DNA of 18,770 nucleotides from Oehlia diaphana (Eukaryota; Glomeromycota; Glomeromycetes; Glomerales; Glomeraceae): contig QZLH01002000.1 of NCBI GenBank assembly GCA_003833135.1, positions 1 through 18,770 on the forward strand. Reading direction: 5' to 3'. The notes beneath the pieces were generated by a model. That model was not told where the DNA came from and ran no database searches. It saw only the letters and a list, made by a program, of their open reading frames with translations. This document shows, in pieces, positions 8,600-18,693 of this stretch. Each line of letters opens with the position of its first letter. Within the stretch, counting starts at the first letter, position 1. A program made the translations under genes and the position numbers.

Positions 8600-10445
8600 T
8601 ATGTAGTGAAACGAAGCCTGCCTAGCCTTATGGTAATATTAAGAGGCTAACCGGATATACATGTTGTTAAAGTGACGTGTATTTTTTGCTGATGAACAAA
8701 GATTCATTACTTAGTGATAAGTAATTGCTAGGCAACTCAAGCTAATCCTCTTGACCTCACAGGAAGTGGTAAGGAAAAATTTCCGGGTCTGAATCACAAG
8801 TGTGGTAAGCCAATCTGGCGTTCAAGGATTGGGCGGTGATGATATTTCTTATACTCCGGAAGTATAGTACGTAGTACCGTAAGGCAGATGGAGAGTAGAA
8901 GTATCCGACCGTAACTGGGTGAGAGATATACATGAAGTAATGACGCAAGATAATGGTTCCGCGTGGAGCATAGAAGCAGGAATTTTGTTCTGGAAGTGGT
9001 GAGAAAGAACTTGAGGACCGAGACTCAAGCAAACTAGACTCACCAACGTGAGGGAGAAATATCACGTTAGTTGTACCGGCCTAGGGTGAGCATTAGTTGT
9101 TGTATCCCTGAACACGCTGTTTAGCTGAAAACCCCTGCATGTTGGACCACCTTGTTGACTTCGAATTTATATTCCGGGCGGCGGATGACATGAATCACGT
9201 TGAGGTATGGTTTGAGTCCGATTTTCACAAGGATAAAGATTCGAGTTGTATATCTTAGACCCCGATGCTATGTTAGTTGAATGGAGAGGAAACCTTTAGT
9301 GGAAAGAGTAGCCAGCTTGCCTATTCCTTATTAGACTAACTGTGTATCTGTAAAATCTTATATATTATTAACGAGTAAAAATTACTACTTCGAAAGATTG
9401 TAAGAGGAATTCTTTAGATACCATTTCTGGGTGATAGTAATCAAGTCTGTTATCACATGCGTAGACCTAAGTCAACAGAATGAAATTATTATCATTTAGT
9501 AATTTCAGTAGTTAATACATTATAAGTTGCGGTATTGCACCAAAAATTCGATGAGAATTAAAATTTAGTAGAAGAATTAATTAAATACAGATAATTAAAG
9601 ATATTGACGATGACGTGGCGTGCTCGGATAGTTGACCCACCTGAAAGATGGTTCAAGAGGCACTTTCTGCTAGACCTCTGTAGGGCAATCACTTTTACAA
9701 GGCCGGTAGCACTAGTAATTTTCTGCTATGCTGGGTGATTGTATAAATATACATATAGTTGACTTTGACGGGTGAATTTGTTTCGACGTACTTAGTGATC
9801 TGGGGCAACAGCGGAGCTTTAAGAAGGTATTAGCGTAGTATGTGCTCCTAGAAAGTGAACCTTCTGCTAAGTATTTCAACATCAAGTTCAATTTCCGTTA
9901 GAGGCAGGTATTAGCCACATGTATCTAAGAAGTTCTTTTGATTATATCTTCGTCAAAAGGATGGAGTGTCAGCGTTAGTAATATCTTTAGACGATACTAG
10001 GTATGATTTATTGAGAACTATGGTACTGGTACCCGTTTGTACTCTCCTAGACTTAGTTGCGGGGGAAAACGCTTCTTTAACACACCAGAACCCAGGTTAT
10101 CTGATATTAATTCTTTAATAGAGGTATGATCTCTATGAATACGAAAAACTAATTGGCTAAGGCATGGTGAAAAGTCATGTCATTGAGGGGTTGACCATGG
10201 AGGGATCGTTACATGCTGCTATAACTTCCTACTTGTACCCTGAATACTAATGCAGAGCCTTATCAATCGGTTGGAATCCGGAGATAACGTTGTATTAGAC
10301 GTACAAGAGGTGGATTCGTTGGGAGACGTCTTGATCGGTTATAGTAAGTGATCTACTATGGGCCACAGTAATGTGGATGCACAGATCGCACACCCCGGGT
10401 CTCTAATATCGTGGCGATATGTTTGAGGCTTAAAGGAACGATCGG
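8600..10445 (+). other. GC-elevated ~1.85-kb island without a convincing gene
   Basis: Composition changes visibly: a sample line (9181-9240) counts 25 G/C in 60, against 9 in 60 at 15361-15420. The longest frame is a 102-codon minus one (8757-9065), and in the frames I translated stops occur at about the chance rate. Short stretches still look protein-like, such as an ATG-started 42-codon frame at 9610-9738 and an open run from 9121 to about 9255. Many short stems occur: 8706-8725 (8 bp closed by GTGA), 9481-9507 (8 bp), 9686-9741 (7 bp enclosing a 5-bp stem), 9822-9865 and 9935-9959 (7 bp), 10363-10376 (5 bp closed by GTAA) and 10406-10420 (6 bp). Six-base stems are expected at this length by chance, so only the 8-bp and tetraloop stems carry weight. 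It may be the leader of a retroelement, a structured non-coding RNA, or decayed coding DNA from a GC-richer source. An AT-rich interval at about 9345-9600 interrupts it. Confidence 0.45.
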
Positions 10446-10457
10446 CACCTATACTGA

Positions 10458-11579
10458 GTGTATAAGGAAGAAGCGTATCCTTATATAGTATCGGTTACTT
10501 GGATGAAGAGTCCATGGTGCGTTATAGAAAGAGAAAAGGATGATATAAGACGTAAAGAAGTATGGATGTTTATAGGTTGTATAAAAATTAAAAGTAAAGT
10601 AAAGATGAATGGGAAAAAAGTTTATGAATATATAGTAATGTGGTTAATCAAAGAAAAAGAGGAAAGGGAAAATAATGAATTAAGATTTAGTATGAATTAT
10701 ATTTCCAATAATGAAAATGAGTATAAATTCTCATTAGAAGTTTAATTGTAGGAATTTTATTAATAGGCAATAATAGCGATATAATTTTAGGAATCAATAG
10801 CAATGTATCGAAATTATTGCAAGATTTTTTTGTTGAATTATTATTTATTAAAAATTTTTTGTTAGAGAACAAGATGGAAATAATTGAATATAGTGTAAGA
10901 AAGGAGTGTTTTAGATGAAATGAAGAAAGATGTAAGAGCAGAATTAATTAAAAGAAAAGAATTGAAAAAAGAAAAAAATAATTTAGAGTTAGTAGAAGAG
11001 GCTCTAACAGCTAATAATTAACGTATTTAATTTGTTTTGGAAAAAAAAAGATAACAGGAAATTATAGAAGTTGGCGAAAAGAAATGCACGGAAGTCATTT
11101 GGAAAAATGAACTGCTCAATAGTGTTAAATTAGAGGATTTGCTTTTTTATAATTTTTAGGAGCGAGTTTGATTGGGCAACTACCTTGAAATTTATAAGCA
11201 ATAAAAACAATTTTTCCTTTTAGCAATGCTTTTTTGATTAGTAGATGATAACAATGATATCAAACTTAAAATTTATTAGAAAAAAATTTTTCTTTCTTTT
11301 TCTTAAATTCAAGTTGAAAGAAAAATAAGTAAAGAATTTAAAAAATTATCCGAATTAATACAGGTTCTGATCATAGTATTTACCAGAAAAAAAAATTTAT
11401 AATAATCATTTAAAACTTGTGAGGAATTTATTGCAGAGTGCTTATTAAATGGCAAAACCAAAAAAAAATTTGAAGTATTGGAAACAAGATTAAGAAATAA
11501 GAACAAAAATAAAGAATTAATTTTAATACCTATTATCAACCAATATGAAACACTAATAGTGAATACGGCAGTTTCGTAA
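10458..11579 (+). pseudogene. Decayed protein-coding sequence following the GC island
   Basis: One frame gives 95 open codons (10458-10745) including WMKSPWCVIEREKDD and VWMFIGC, but it has no ATG start: a TGA precedes a GTG. The sequence then reads for about 58 codons in another frame (LLIGNNSDIILGINS, IKNFLLENKMEIIEY, ending at 10918) and returns to the first frame at 10914 (DEMKKDVRAELIKRKELKKE to a TAA at 11019). The same frame goes on with about ten further stops, for instance EVGEKKCTEVIWKNE and, after 11418, a 53-codon open run containing TCEEFIAECLLNGKTKKKFE and ELILIPIINQYET, ending TAA at 11577. Charged, helical composition and compensating shifts suggest an old gene. I cannot name the family. 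It may be the coding tail of whatever the island represents. Confidence 0.35.
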
Positions 11580-12055
11580 GGATAGTATTACAATTTTTTA
11601 TTTTTTGATAATATTGCATAAAAATATTATTACCACGTATTATTTAAAGATAATAAAGTTTGTCACGTTACTGATGTGACAATTGTATTACCGTTGGGCG
11701 TTAGGTAACACATTGACAGAGTTACATTACAAATTTGATTATATAATCATAGAACGTAAGTATGTTCCGATTATCGTTCCGTACGACAATTTTGGCTACA
11801 AAAAAAAAAAATTTTTTTTTGCGGATCTTATTATTTTGTAGATTTCTTTAAACGTAAAAGCATGTGATGTTACATAATTATGTTACATCCGCTCTGCCCA
11901 CATTATTAAAATGAGATTTCTAAATTTGGAATATAAATTCCTTTTTTATCTTCATTGATTTATTGAATATAAAAATAACGGCAAATAACGTCAAAGTTCA
12001 AATTATTCCACTATGAAATTCCATATGAAATATAATTTTAAGAAATAAGACATTT
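11580..12055. other. AT-rich intergenic stretch with a small exact palindrome
   Basis: TTGTCAC (11660-11666) and GTGACAA (11676-11682) form an exact inverted repeat with a 9-base loop. A run of 12 A directly followed by 9 T lies at 11800-11820. No gene was recognised. Confidence 0.45.
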
Positions 12056-12300
12056 TTATCCTACTAAAATTCCAATATGTTTTAATAAATACTCAGATGA
12101 CATATTCTGTGATCCATTTAGCCTTTTCAAAGCAACTTTCATAGATTCAAAGTTCTCTTTTTTTTCCAACTTACAACTTTTTGTCTATAATATTTTGCTT
12201 TACCATCAATCCATGTTGCAGAATACACTTTGGCAAATCCACCAACACCAATTTGTTTTATATCTTCAAATCTATCAAATGGCACCCATTCAATTAACAC
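12056..12300 (-). pseudogene. Protein kinase N-lobe fragment, frameshifted
   Basis: From 12300 leftwards the minus strand encodes LIEWVPFDRFEDIKQ, then the glycine-rich loop IGVGGFAKVYSATWIDG and YYRQKVVSW. An A-run of eight (12160-12167) follows, after which the kinase text resumes one frame over: ENFESMKVALKRLNGSQNMS, which includes the VALK lysine, then EYLLKHIGILVG and a TAA at 12056-12058. Six or nine A would restore one frame, so the break is a homopolymer slip or an assembly error. No catalytic loop (HRD), DFG or C-lobe follows, and an in-frame TAA precedes the fragment. Kinases with this opening are abundant in Rhizophagus. An isolated, inactive fragment is the likely reading. Confidence 0.75.
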
Positions 12301-13250
12301 TTACGTTAATTACTTTATTTCTTGTATCCTAAATTGTATCTTTTTGATAAATTATCACTGGTCCGACCTTGAGAATATACTGTGTTACATAAAATTTGAA
12401 ATTTTTTATTATCAAACTTTGAACCATTTTGATTATGATTTTTTATATACAAATTATTCATATGATTTATTACTTGTAAGATACTTCAATTTTCCATATT
12501 TTTTGTTTTTATTTTTTTAATTTTTTTTTCGGAGGACGGTTTTTTTTTAGGACGATTTTCGATTTTTTTTTTAAAATTTTTTGGATTTTGCGTATTAGTT
12601 TATTTTATTTTTTACTTTTACTATAAAATAAATAAATATTAAAGTTAAATCATTATATTAATGAAAAAATTTAATATAATGTAACTTTTACATATAAATT
12701 ATATTATATATATATACATTTTTCATCGGAATTCACTCCCAATTTATCAAATTAACCTCGTGATGATTGCTTATTATTAATTCACGTTAAAAGAAATTTT
12801 AATTGATATTCAAGAAATTTTGCATGATTCAGATACAGCCGCATTAGCTAATTTTTTTTTCTCATTACGTACGCTACCTTTTTTTATATTAATGATGAAT
12901 TTTTTTCAGCTGCATTATTCGTTCATGAAATTTATTTATATTTTCTTAATCTTGTGGGAAAGTCCAAATCGTATCCTTTTTGTAATCTGACATTACATTA
13001 TAATTATTCAACTTAGTCAATTTTTATTTCAAGGTGAACCATTTTAGCTTTTCTAAAACGGGGAACAGAATTATTTGGAAAAGATTTTTTGCTCAAAAAA
13101 GAAAAAATGAAATTTCTACAAAGTAAAAAGTATGCTAAAGTGAAGGATTTAACATTATAAGGAATTGAAGCAGAATAATGAAATTATCCATTTTATAGTT
13201 AAACGTAAAGTTATTTGAAATTGACGTCAAACGATCGAGCATGTTGATTT
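12301..13250. other. AT-rich intergenic stretch, nothing recognised
   Basis: T-rich at 12480-12620, with a short TATA microsatellite near 12700-12716. The plus frame at 12230-12520 is the antisense shadow of the kinase fragment plus AT-rich sequence. No further gene or RNA was seen. Confidence 0.5.
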
Positions 13251-13292
13251 AGCCCTTGTGAAACTTACTAATATTGTAACACGAGACTATAA

Positions 13293-13300
13293 TATATAAG
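13293..13300 (+). promoter_or_regulatory. Possible TATA box of LamG-MIR copy 1
   Basis: TATATAAG followed by G lies about 145 bp before the ATG, just downstream of the AGCCCTTGTGAAACTTACTA block shared with copy 2. Copy 2 lacks this word, having a shorter, rearranged interval there. Confidence 0.35.
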
Positions 13301-13442
13301 GTAGGTTCATAAGCATTTTGCGTATTTTACAAAGGTTTTTTTTTCATGGTAATGATACTTGTATATAATCATTAAATTTACTTATTTCTATTATGAATGA
13401 AACATTTTTTCATAAATTTTTTTTTTTATTTTTTAAAGAATA

Positions 13443-15077
13443 ATGCCGAAATTCGCAGTCAGAGAGTGGGATGAACTCATTTCAGATCCTATTTCCATGG
13501 GAGAACGGGATCAACGAGTCTTTGCGCATGCTGATTTGCCCGCAGTGAATGATAAGATGTCAATAACGTTAAGACTAAAAATTCGCAATCATAGCTCTAA
13601 TTGGGCTGCAGTTTTTCATAAAGGCAAGATTAATTACACTTTTATAAAGACTATTTGATAACAATATTATAGTTGACTTGTATATATTTTAATTGATGCG
13701 TTCTTTGATCATAAAATAAAATAAAATAAATATATTAGGTACTGAAGATTTCATCCGTACTCCACTTCTCCAGTTGACGAAAAATGAATCCGCATTGCAT
13801 GCTCGGTTCACAGGCAACTGGAATTCCGATATTGGAGTTTCTGAGCCTGATGATGGACTTTTATTGAACAGATGGTACCATATCGCTTATACACTTTCTG
13901 ACCCCGAAAAAAGATTAGATATTTATATAGATGGTGAATGGATCGGATTCTATGGCATCTCGAAAATTAAAGTGCGAAAAGTTATTTTTAATGATGGTCC
14001 TTTATATATTGGACGTGCTCACAGTAGTCTTGGGTTTAATGGTGAAATTAGGTATTATTTAAAGTGTAGTAGTATAATTCAATTTAATACAAAATATTAA
14101 ATGAACCTTTCATATAAATAGCAATGTTCGTTATTTCAACTGGCGCTTATCCCCTGAAGAAGTAATAGAAGATTATTTCGTAAGTTACTTTGTAATATCT
14201 CATTATAAGTCTTTACAAACAAACTACTCAACAACTATTTATTATTTTATTATACTTTATTTATTTATTTTTTTTTTTTAAAAAAAAAAAGGATGAGTCT
14301 CAGAAAAAGCCAATTGTATATGGATCAAAAATCGCTCTTGCACATGTATGTACTGGAAAATATCTATCCACTAAAGGAATCAAATATGACTTGGGTCGAA
14401 ATGTCCAGCACTATATGGTATGTGCATAATTTTTTTCGTAGTTATTCCTTATATTTAAAAAAAAAAATTTAACATAGTAAAGTTTATTTATGAAATTTAT
14501 AAAGGTTATTTGTGATGGTCAAGAATTAGATTTGAAAAATGACGTTTGGACTATAATCGGAGCCAATGGTATAAGTATAAAAGAAGGGGATCCCGTGTCT
14601 CTTAACAATATTATTGGATTTAAACATCAAGTAACAGGGTGTTATTTAAATTCTCATGGTACTAATTATGGGAGAGTCACGCCAATGTCAAAACAACAAC
14701 AAGGTATTATCGAAGATAATCTTATACTTACTATATGTATTAACAATTTATAATTTTAATATTTAGTGACCATGTGTTCGGATAGAGATAGTAATAATGA
14801 TTGGGTTATTCGACGTTATAATTCAACCACTTCCTATGACGTTGGTCATTTAATGAATGGTGATATTATTAGCCTTTTCCATATCAGAACTAATAGGCCA
14901 GCACTTTACAGTAACGCCATTTTATTAGGTGATGGATCTCAAGAAGTTTCTTGTTATGGAGATGGAAATGAAAATAATAATAAGGTACAAATAAAAATAC
15001 AATTATTTATTTTGTGAAATTCTTTCTTTTTTCTCACAATAATAATATTTTAGTGGCGTATTGAAATAATTAACTAA
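13443..15077 (+). CDS. LamG-like jelly-roll plus triple MIR-domain protein, copy 1
   Basis: Seven exons: 13443-13623, 13739-14051, 14122-14179, 14292-14417, 14505-14703, 14767-14984, 15054-15077; 372 residues. Joined frames stay open and the last exon encodes only WRIEIIN before TAA. Residues 1-184 (exons 1-3) form a concanavalin A/LamG-type jelly roll: MSITLRLKI, LHARFTGNW, the WYHIAYTLSDPEKRLDIYIDG strand pair, GPLYIGR and NGEI.NVRYFNWRLSPEEV. Residues about 192-371 hold three MIR repeats: YGSKIALAHVCTGKYLSTKG to VWTIIG, VSLNNIIGFKHQVTGCYLNS to DWVIRRY, and GDIISLFHIRTNRPALYSN to KWRIEI. MIR repeats form the beta-trefoil of O-mannosyltransferases, SDF2 and IP3 receptors. There is no signal peptide or membrane segment, so a cytosolic glycan- or protein-binding role is inferred, not shown. 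Intron 1 has a GC donor (G|GCAAGA) where copy 2 has GTAAGT. Start chosen because both copies share AAAGAATAATG and align from there. Confidence 0.9.
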
Positions 15078-15292
15078 ATACGAATTTGCAATAACTTAAA
15101 TTGAAAATACTCAATACAATCAATTTTCATTATACAATATGAATTTTTATAATTGTCAAACCTAATTAAAATTCATCAGTTAATTGATCCCTAAACGCTC
15201 AAAATTTCTTTATGCATGAAATATTCTAAGATGTCGAGCTAAAAGCAGTTATTCAATATTATTTTCAAAATTACTAGAACTAAGGTACTTAT

Positions 15293-15298
15293 AATAAA
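15293..15298 (+). terminator. Conserved poly(A)-signal candidate, copy 1
   Basis: AATAAAGG lies 216 bp past the stop, and the equivalent AATAAAGG lies 205 bp past the copy 2 stop. Conservation between otherwise diverged 3' flanks favours a real signal, though another AATAAA follows at 15306. Confidence 0.35.
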
Positions 15299-15929
15299 GG
15301 TTTTTAATAAATATTATAGGATAATTGGTTTTAATAATATTAAATTATTTTTACTAAAATATATCATAAAAAGTTAAATACTATCAATTTTGCCAAAATA
15401 TAATTTACCAAAATATAATATAACCTCAATAAAAATCCTTATCCAGTAATCCTTAACCTCAGAATTACTTTTATTTCAATAAATCATTAATTGAATATTG
15501 TGAAATTCAGTTGATAGATTTGAACCAATTTGTTGAGGATATATTTGACCAAAAAACAGATAAATGAAAAAAGAAAATTTGAACTAATCAAAGAATAACA
15601 GGATACTCTAGAAATTTAAGTACATTTAATACATTTTGCATTAAGTTTGAATGTTTAATTTTAAAAAAATTTTTTGTCATTAGTTCTAATGTAAATTATA
15701 ATTCGGGTTAAAACTATATAAATTTATATAAATAACGTAGGTTTTTATTAATTGACAAAAAAATCTATATTTAAACTAATTTCTTGTGACACGACAACTG
15801 CATGTAAATTTTCAGCCCTTGTGAAACTTACTAATACTGTAAGATCAACATTCATGAGACTATTTCATGGCTTTGAATTTTTTTTCATGGCAACTGCTTT
15901 ATTAATGTTTTAAATTCTTTTAAAGAATA

Positions 15930-17497
15930 ATGTTAAAATTCGCCGTCAAAGAGTGGGCTGAACTCATTTCAGGTCCTATTTCCATGGGAGAACAGGATCA
16001 ACGAGTCTTTGCGCATGCTGATTTGCCTGCAGTGAATGATAAGTTGTCAATAACATTGCGACTGAAAATTCACAAGTATTCTAGTTGGCCTATAATTTTT
16101 CATAAAGGTAAGTTTAATTACGAGATTATGGTACTTTTGAATATTCTTAAATGATAATTTCACTTATCATAAGAAAAAATATGATATATTAGGTACAGAA
16201 TTTATTATACGTACTCCCATTCTCCAATTGGTGTCGAATAAGTCTGTATTGCATGCTCGATTCTCAGGCAACTGGGATTGTAATGTTGGAATTGATGCGC
16301 CTGATGATGGACTTCTATTAAACAAATGGTACCATATAGCTTATACACTTTCTGATCCCGAAAAAAGATTAGACATTTACGTAGATGGTGAATGGGTCGG
16401 ATTCTATGGTATTACGAACGTTAAGGTGCAAAAAATTGTCTTTAATGATGGTCCTTTACATATTGGACGCTCTGAAAACAATCTGGGGATTAATGGTGAA
16501 ATTAGGTATTATTATTTAAATATATATTTTAATTTAATTTAATACCAAATATTAAATAAACTTTTTAAATAAATAGCAATTTTCGTTATTTCAACTGGCG
16601 CTTATCCCCTGAAGAAGTAATAGAAGATTATTTCGTAAGATACTTTTGTAATGTTGCATCATATTTTTTTACAGCTAAACTACTTAGTAAATTTTTTATT
16701 TATCTCAAATAAAAAAAGAATGAATCTCGTAAAAAACCAATTGTATATGGATCAAAAATCGCTCTTGCACATGTATCTACTGGAAGATATTTGTCTACTA
16801 AAGGAATCAAATATGACTTGGGTCGAAATGATCAGCATTATATGGTACTATATTCGTTGTTGTTCCTTTATATTTTAAAAAATTTTAATGTAGTGTTTTT
16901 TATAAAGGTTATCTGTGGTGGTCAAGAAATAGATTTGAAAAATGATGTTTGGATTGTAATCGGAGCCAAAGGTGAAAGTATAAAAGAAGGGGACCCCATA
17001 TCTCTTAATAATATTATTGGATTTAAACACCAAGAAACAGGATGTTATTTAAATTCTCATGGTACTAGTTACGAGAGAGCTACGCCAATAACAAAACAAC
17101 AACAAGGTATTATCGAATTGAATACAAAAGATGACTTATACTACTATATATTAACAATCTGCAATTTGAATATTTAGTGACTATGTGTTCAGATAGGGAT
17201 AATAACAATGATTGGATTATTCGACGTTACAATTCAACCACTTCCTATGACATTGGTCATTTGATGAATGGTGATATTGTTAGCCTTTTCCATATCAGAA
17301 CTAATAAGCCAGCACTTTACAGTAACGCCATTTTATTAGGTGATGGATCTCAAGAAGTTTCTTGTTATGGAGATGGAAGTGAAAAAAATAATAAGGTACA
17401 AATATTTAATATAATCTTCACTACTATATGAAATTTCTTTTCGCTTACAATTATTATGTAATAATACTTCTAGTGGCGTATTGAATTAATTAACTGA
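15930..17497 (+). CDS. LamG-like jelly-roll plus triple MIR-domain protein, copy 2
   Basis: Seven exons: 15930-16107, 16193-16505, 16577-16634, 16719-16844, 16908-17106, 17178-17395, 17474-17497; 371 residues. Six exon lengths equal those of the upstream paralogue (313, 58, 126, 199, 218, 24 nt), and exon 1 is one codon shorter (178 against 181 nt). All splice sites are GT-AG, including GTAAGT at intron 1. The jelly roll keeps WYHIAYTLSDPEKRLDIYVDG and GPLHIGR. Three MIR repeats follow with YGSKIALAHVSTGRYLSTKG, ISLNNIIGFKHQETGCYLNS and GDIVSLFHIRTNKPALYSN, each closed by a tryptophan strand, the last being KWRIELIN then TGA. No signal peptide is seen. Changes against copy 1 cluster on the jelly-roll surface (for example NSDIGVSEP to NCNVGIDAP-like), while the MIR core is nearly fixed, which hints at divergence of the binding face. 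Function is inferred from the folds. Confidence 0.9.
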
Positions 17498-17701
17498 TTG
17501 CGAATTTGTGGAAATTAAATGTTATTACCTTTTATTGCTTAAATTGTAAAATCTAACCATTTAATTCATTTAATTGATCTCAAAATGCTCAAAAAAATTT
17601 TATTTATGTTAAAAATATCTATGATTTGTCATTACGTCATTCTAAAGACAGGTTCCTCAATATTATTTTTTGGATAGTATTAATATATTAAGAAATTTTA
17701 T

Positions 17702-17707
17702 AATAAA
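17702..17707 (+). terminator. Conserved poly(A)-signal candidate, copy 2
   Basis: AATAAAGG at the position corresponding to the one downstream of copy 1. Same reasoning and same doubt, as AT-rich DNA gives many such words. Confidence 0.35.
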
Positions 17708-17900
17708 GGTTTCTTACAAACATTATTGGAATGCTTTTTAATAAATTTAAATTATCCTTACAAAAATATATCAATCAATTTCAATTAATTAATTTTTGAT
17801 ATAAAAAGTTAATGACCTAAATTTATGGCCTTAATCTAATTTATTAATGAAATTATTTTATGACAATAAATCATTATCTGAAAATATTTAACAAGCATTT

Positions 17901-18329
17901 CTAAATAGTACTATACTATACTATCCAACCACGCATGAATTATAGGCAGATGAATGATAATCGGTTTTAATCGAAAATAAATTGTAAGATATATGAATTT
18001 GACATGAGAAGAAAATTTAAATTAATTTTAAAAAAAAGAATATAAAGAATATTTTAATTAATGTAAGAAGTTTCTTTATTAAATTAAAGTTTTTAAAAGA
18101 ATACTATGATGAAAGTGGATTTTTTATAAACCATTCTTGCACTCCAAAGTAAAGATTTATTTTTTTTTAATAAAAAATTGAAAAGATCTAAACTTATTTT
18201 AATTTAAGCCACATCATCTGAATATTTTCTTTTTGAATATAGATAATACATATATTATACTATTATACCGTAAAATCTATTTTATATAATAGACACATCA
18301 TCTGATCATTCATATTTACAGTACATGTT
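17901..18329. other. AT-rich intergenic stretch, nothing recognised
   Basis: Only AT words and a repeated ACATCATCTGA (near 18212 and 18296). No coding frame or RNA gene was recognised. Confidence 0.5.
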
Positions 18330-18334
18330 TTTTT

Positions 18335-18575
18335 TGAGTAATGAGTAACACATAAATTACTTATTTATGAAGAAATAAATATTACATTGCGAAATATATT
18401 GATTAAATTTCTATGAAGAAAATAAATTTTATATTGCGAAAATATTGAGTAATACGTAAAAAAAAATTTTTTTTTTTTGTAGATTTTATATTGTGTAATA
18501 TATTGAGTAACACGTAAAACATTTTTTTTCAAAATAATTTTTATTTTGTGTAATACTGCACAACACATAAAATTT
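18335..18575. repeat. ~55-bp AT-rich minisatellite
   Basis: Units resembling ATTTTATATTGYGTAATATATTGAGTAACACGTAAAA recur near 18380, 18430, 18484 and 18540. A partial unit (GAGTAATGAGTAACACATAA) lies near 18335. Spacing is 54-56 bp. Two short minus-strand frames across it and the poly-T tract are compositional. Confidence 0.65.
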
Positions 18576-18652
18576 TCATGAAAAAAATATATATATAAAT
18601 ATAAACTAGGGCATCAATTCGAAGGAGGGAGGGATTTATACTACTAGATTCA

Positions 18653-18656
<4 letters not shown>

Positions 18657-18693
<37 letters not shown>

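Larger units (their letters stand above)
13251..15780 (+). repeat. Left copy of a ~2.45-kb tandem gene duplication
   Basis: The shared block starts at AGCCCTTGTGAAACTTACTA (13251, matched at 15814) and includes the whole LamG-MIR gene. It continues past the stop through CTCAAAATTTC-like words (15198, cf. 17588) and TATAATAAAGGTTT (15290, cf. 17699). Coding exons are closely similar, while introns and flanks are aligned but strongly diverged, so the duplication is not recent. The exact right edge is unclear. Confidence 0.75.
15814..17900 (+). repeat. Right copy of the ~2.45-kb tandem gene duplication
   Basis: Starts with AGCCCTTGTGAAACTTACTA as in the left copy and carries the second LamG-MIR gene. 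The interval from this block to the ATG is 116 bp here and 192 bp in the left copy. The downstream match fades beyond about 17700, so the right edge is approximate. Confidence 0.7.

Noticed and set aside
8688..8694. CTGATGA, as in a hammerhead ribozyme core, with GAAAC at 8607-8611
   Set aside because: No GAAA follows within stem II distance, and with the upstream GAAAC the required stems II and III do not abut the core.
8830..8850. GGDD-like peptide (GLGGDDISYTP) suggesting an integrated RNA-virus polymerase
   Set aside because: No polymerase motifs A or B occur around it, the frame has TAG and TAA stops as well as TGA, and the motif is too short to mean anything alone.
8757..9065. 102-codon minus-strand frame and a 65-codon frame overlapping it
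   Set aside because: Length is unremarkable at this GC, two frames compete on the same strand, and no family pattern is visible.
9205..9222. GGTTTGAGTCC resembling a pol III B box
   Set aside because: No A box at suitable spacing, no cloverleaf, and no tRNA-like ends.
16651..16878. 75-codon plus frame within LamG-MIR copy 2
   Set aside because: Shadow of intron 3, exon 4 and intron 4 in another frame; the MIR-encoding frame is the conserved one.
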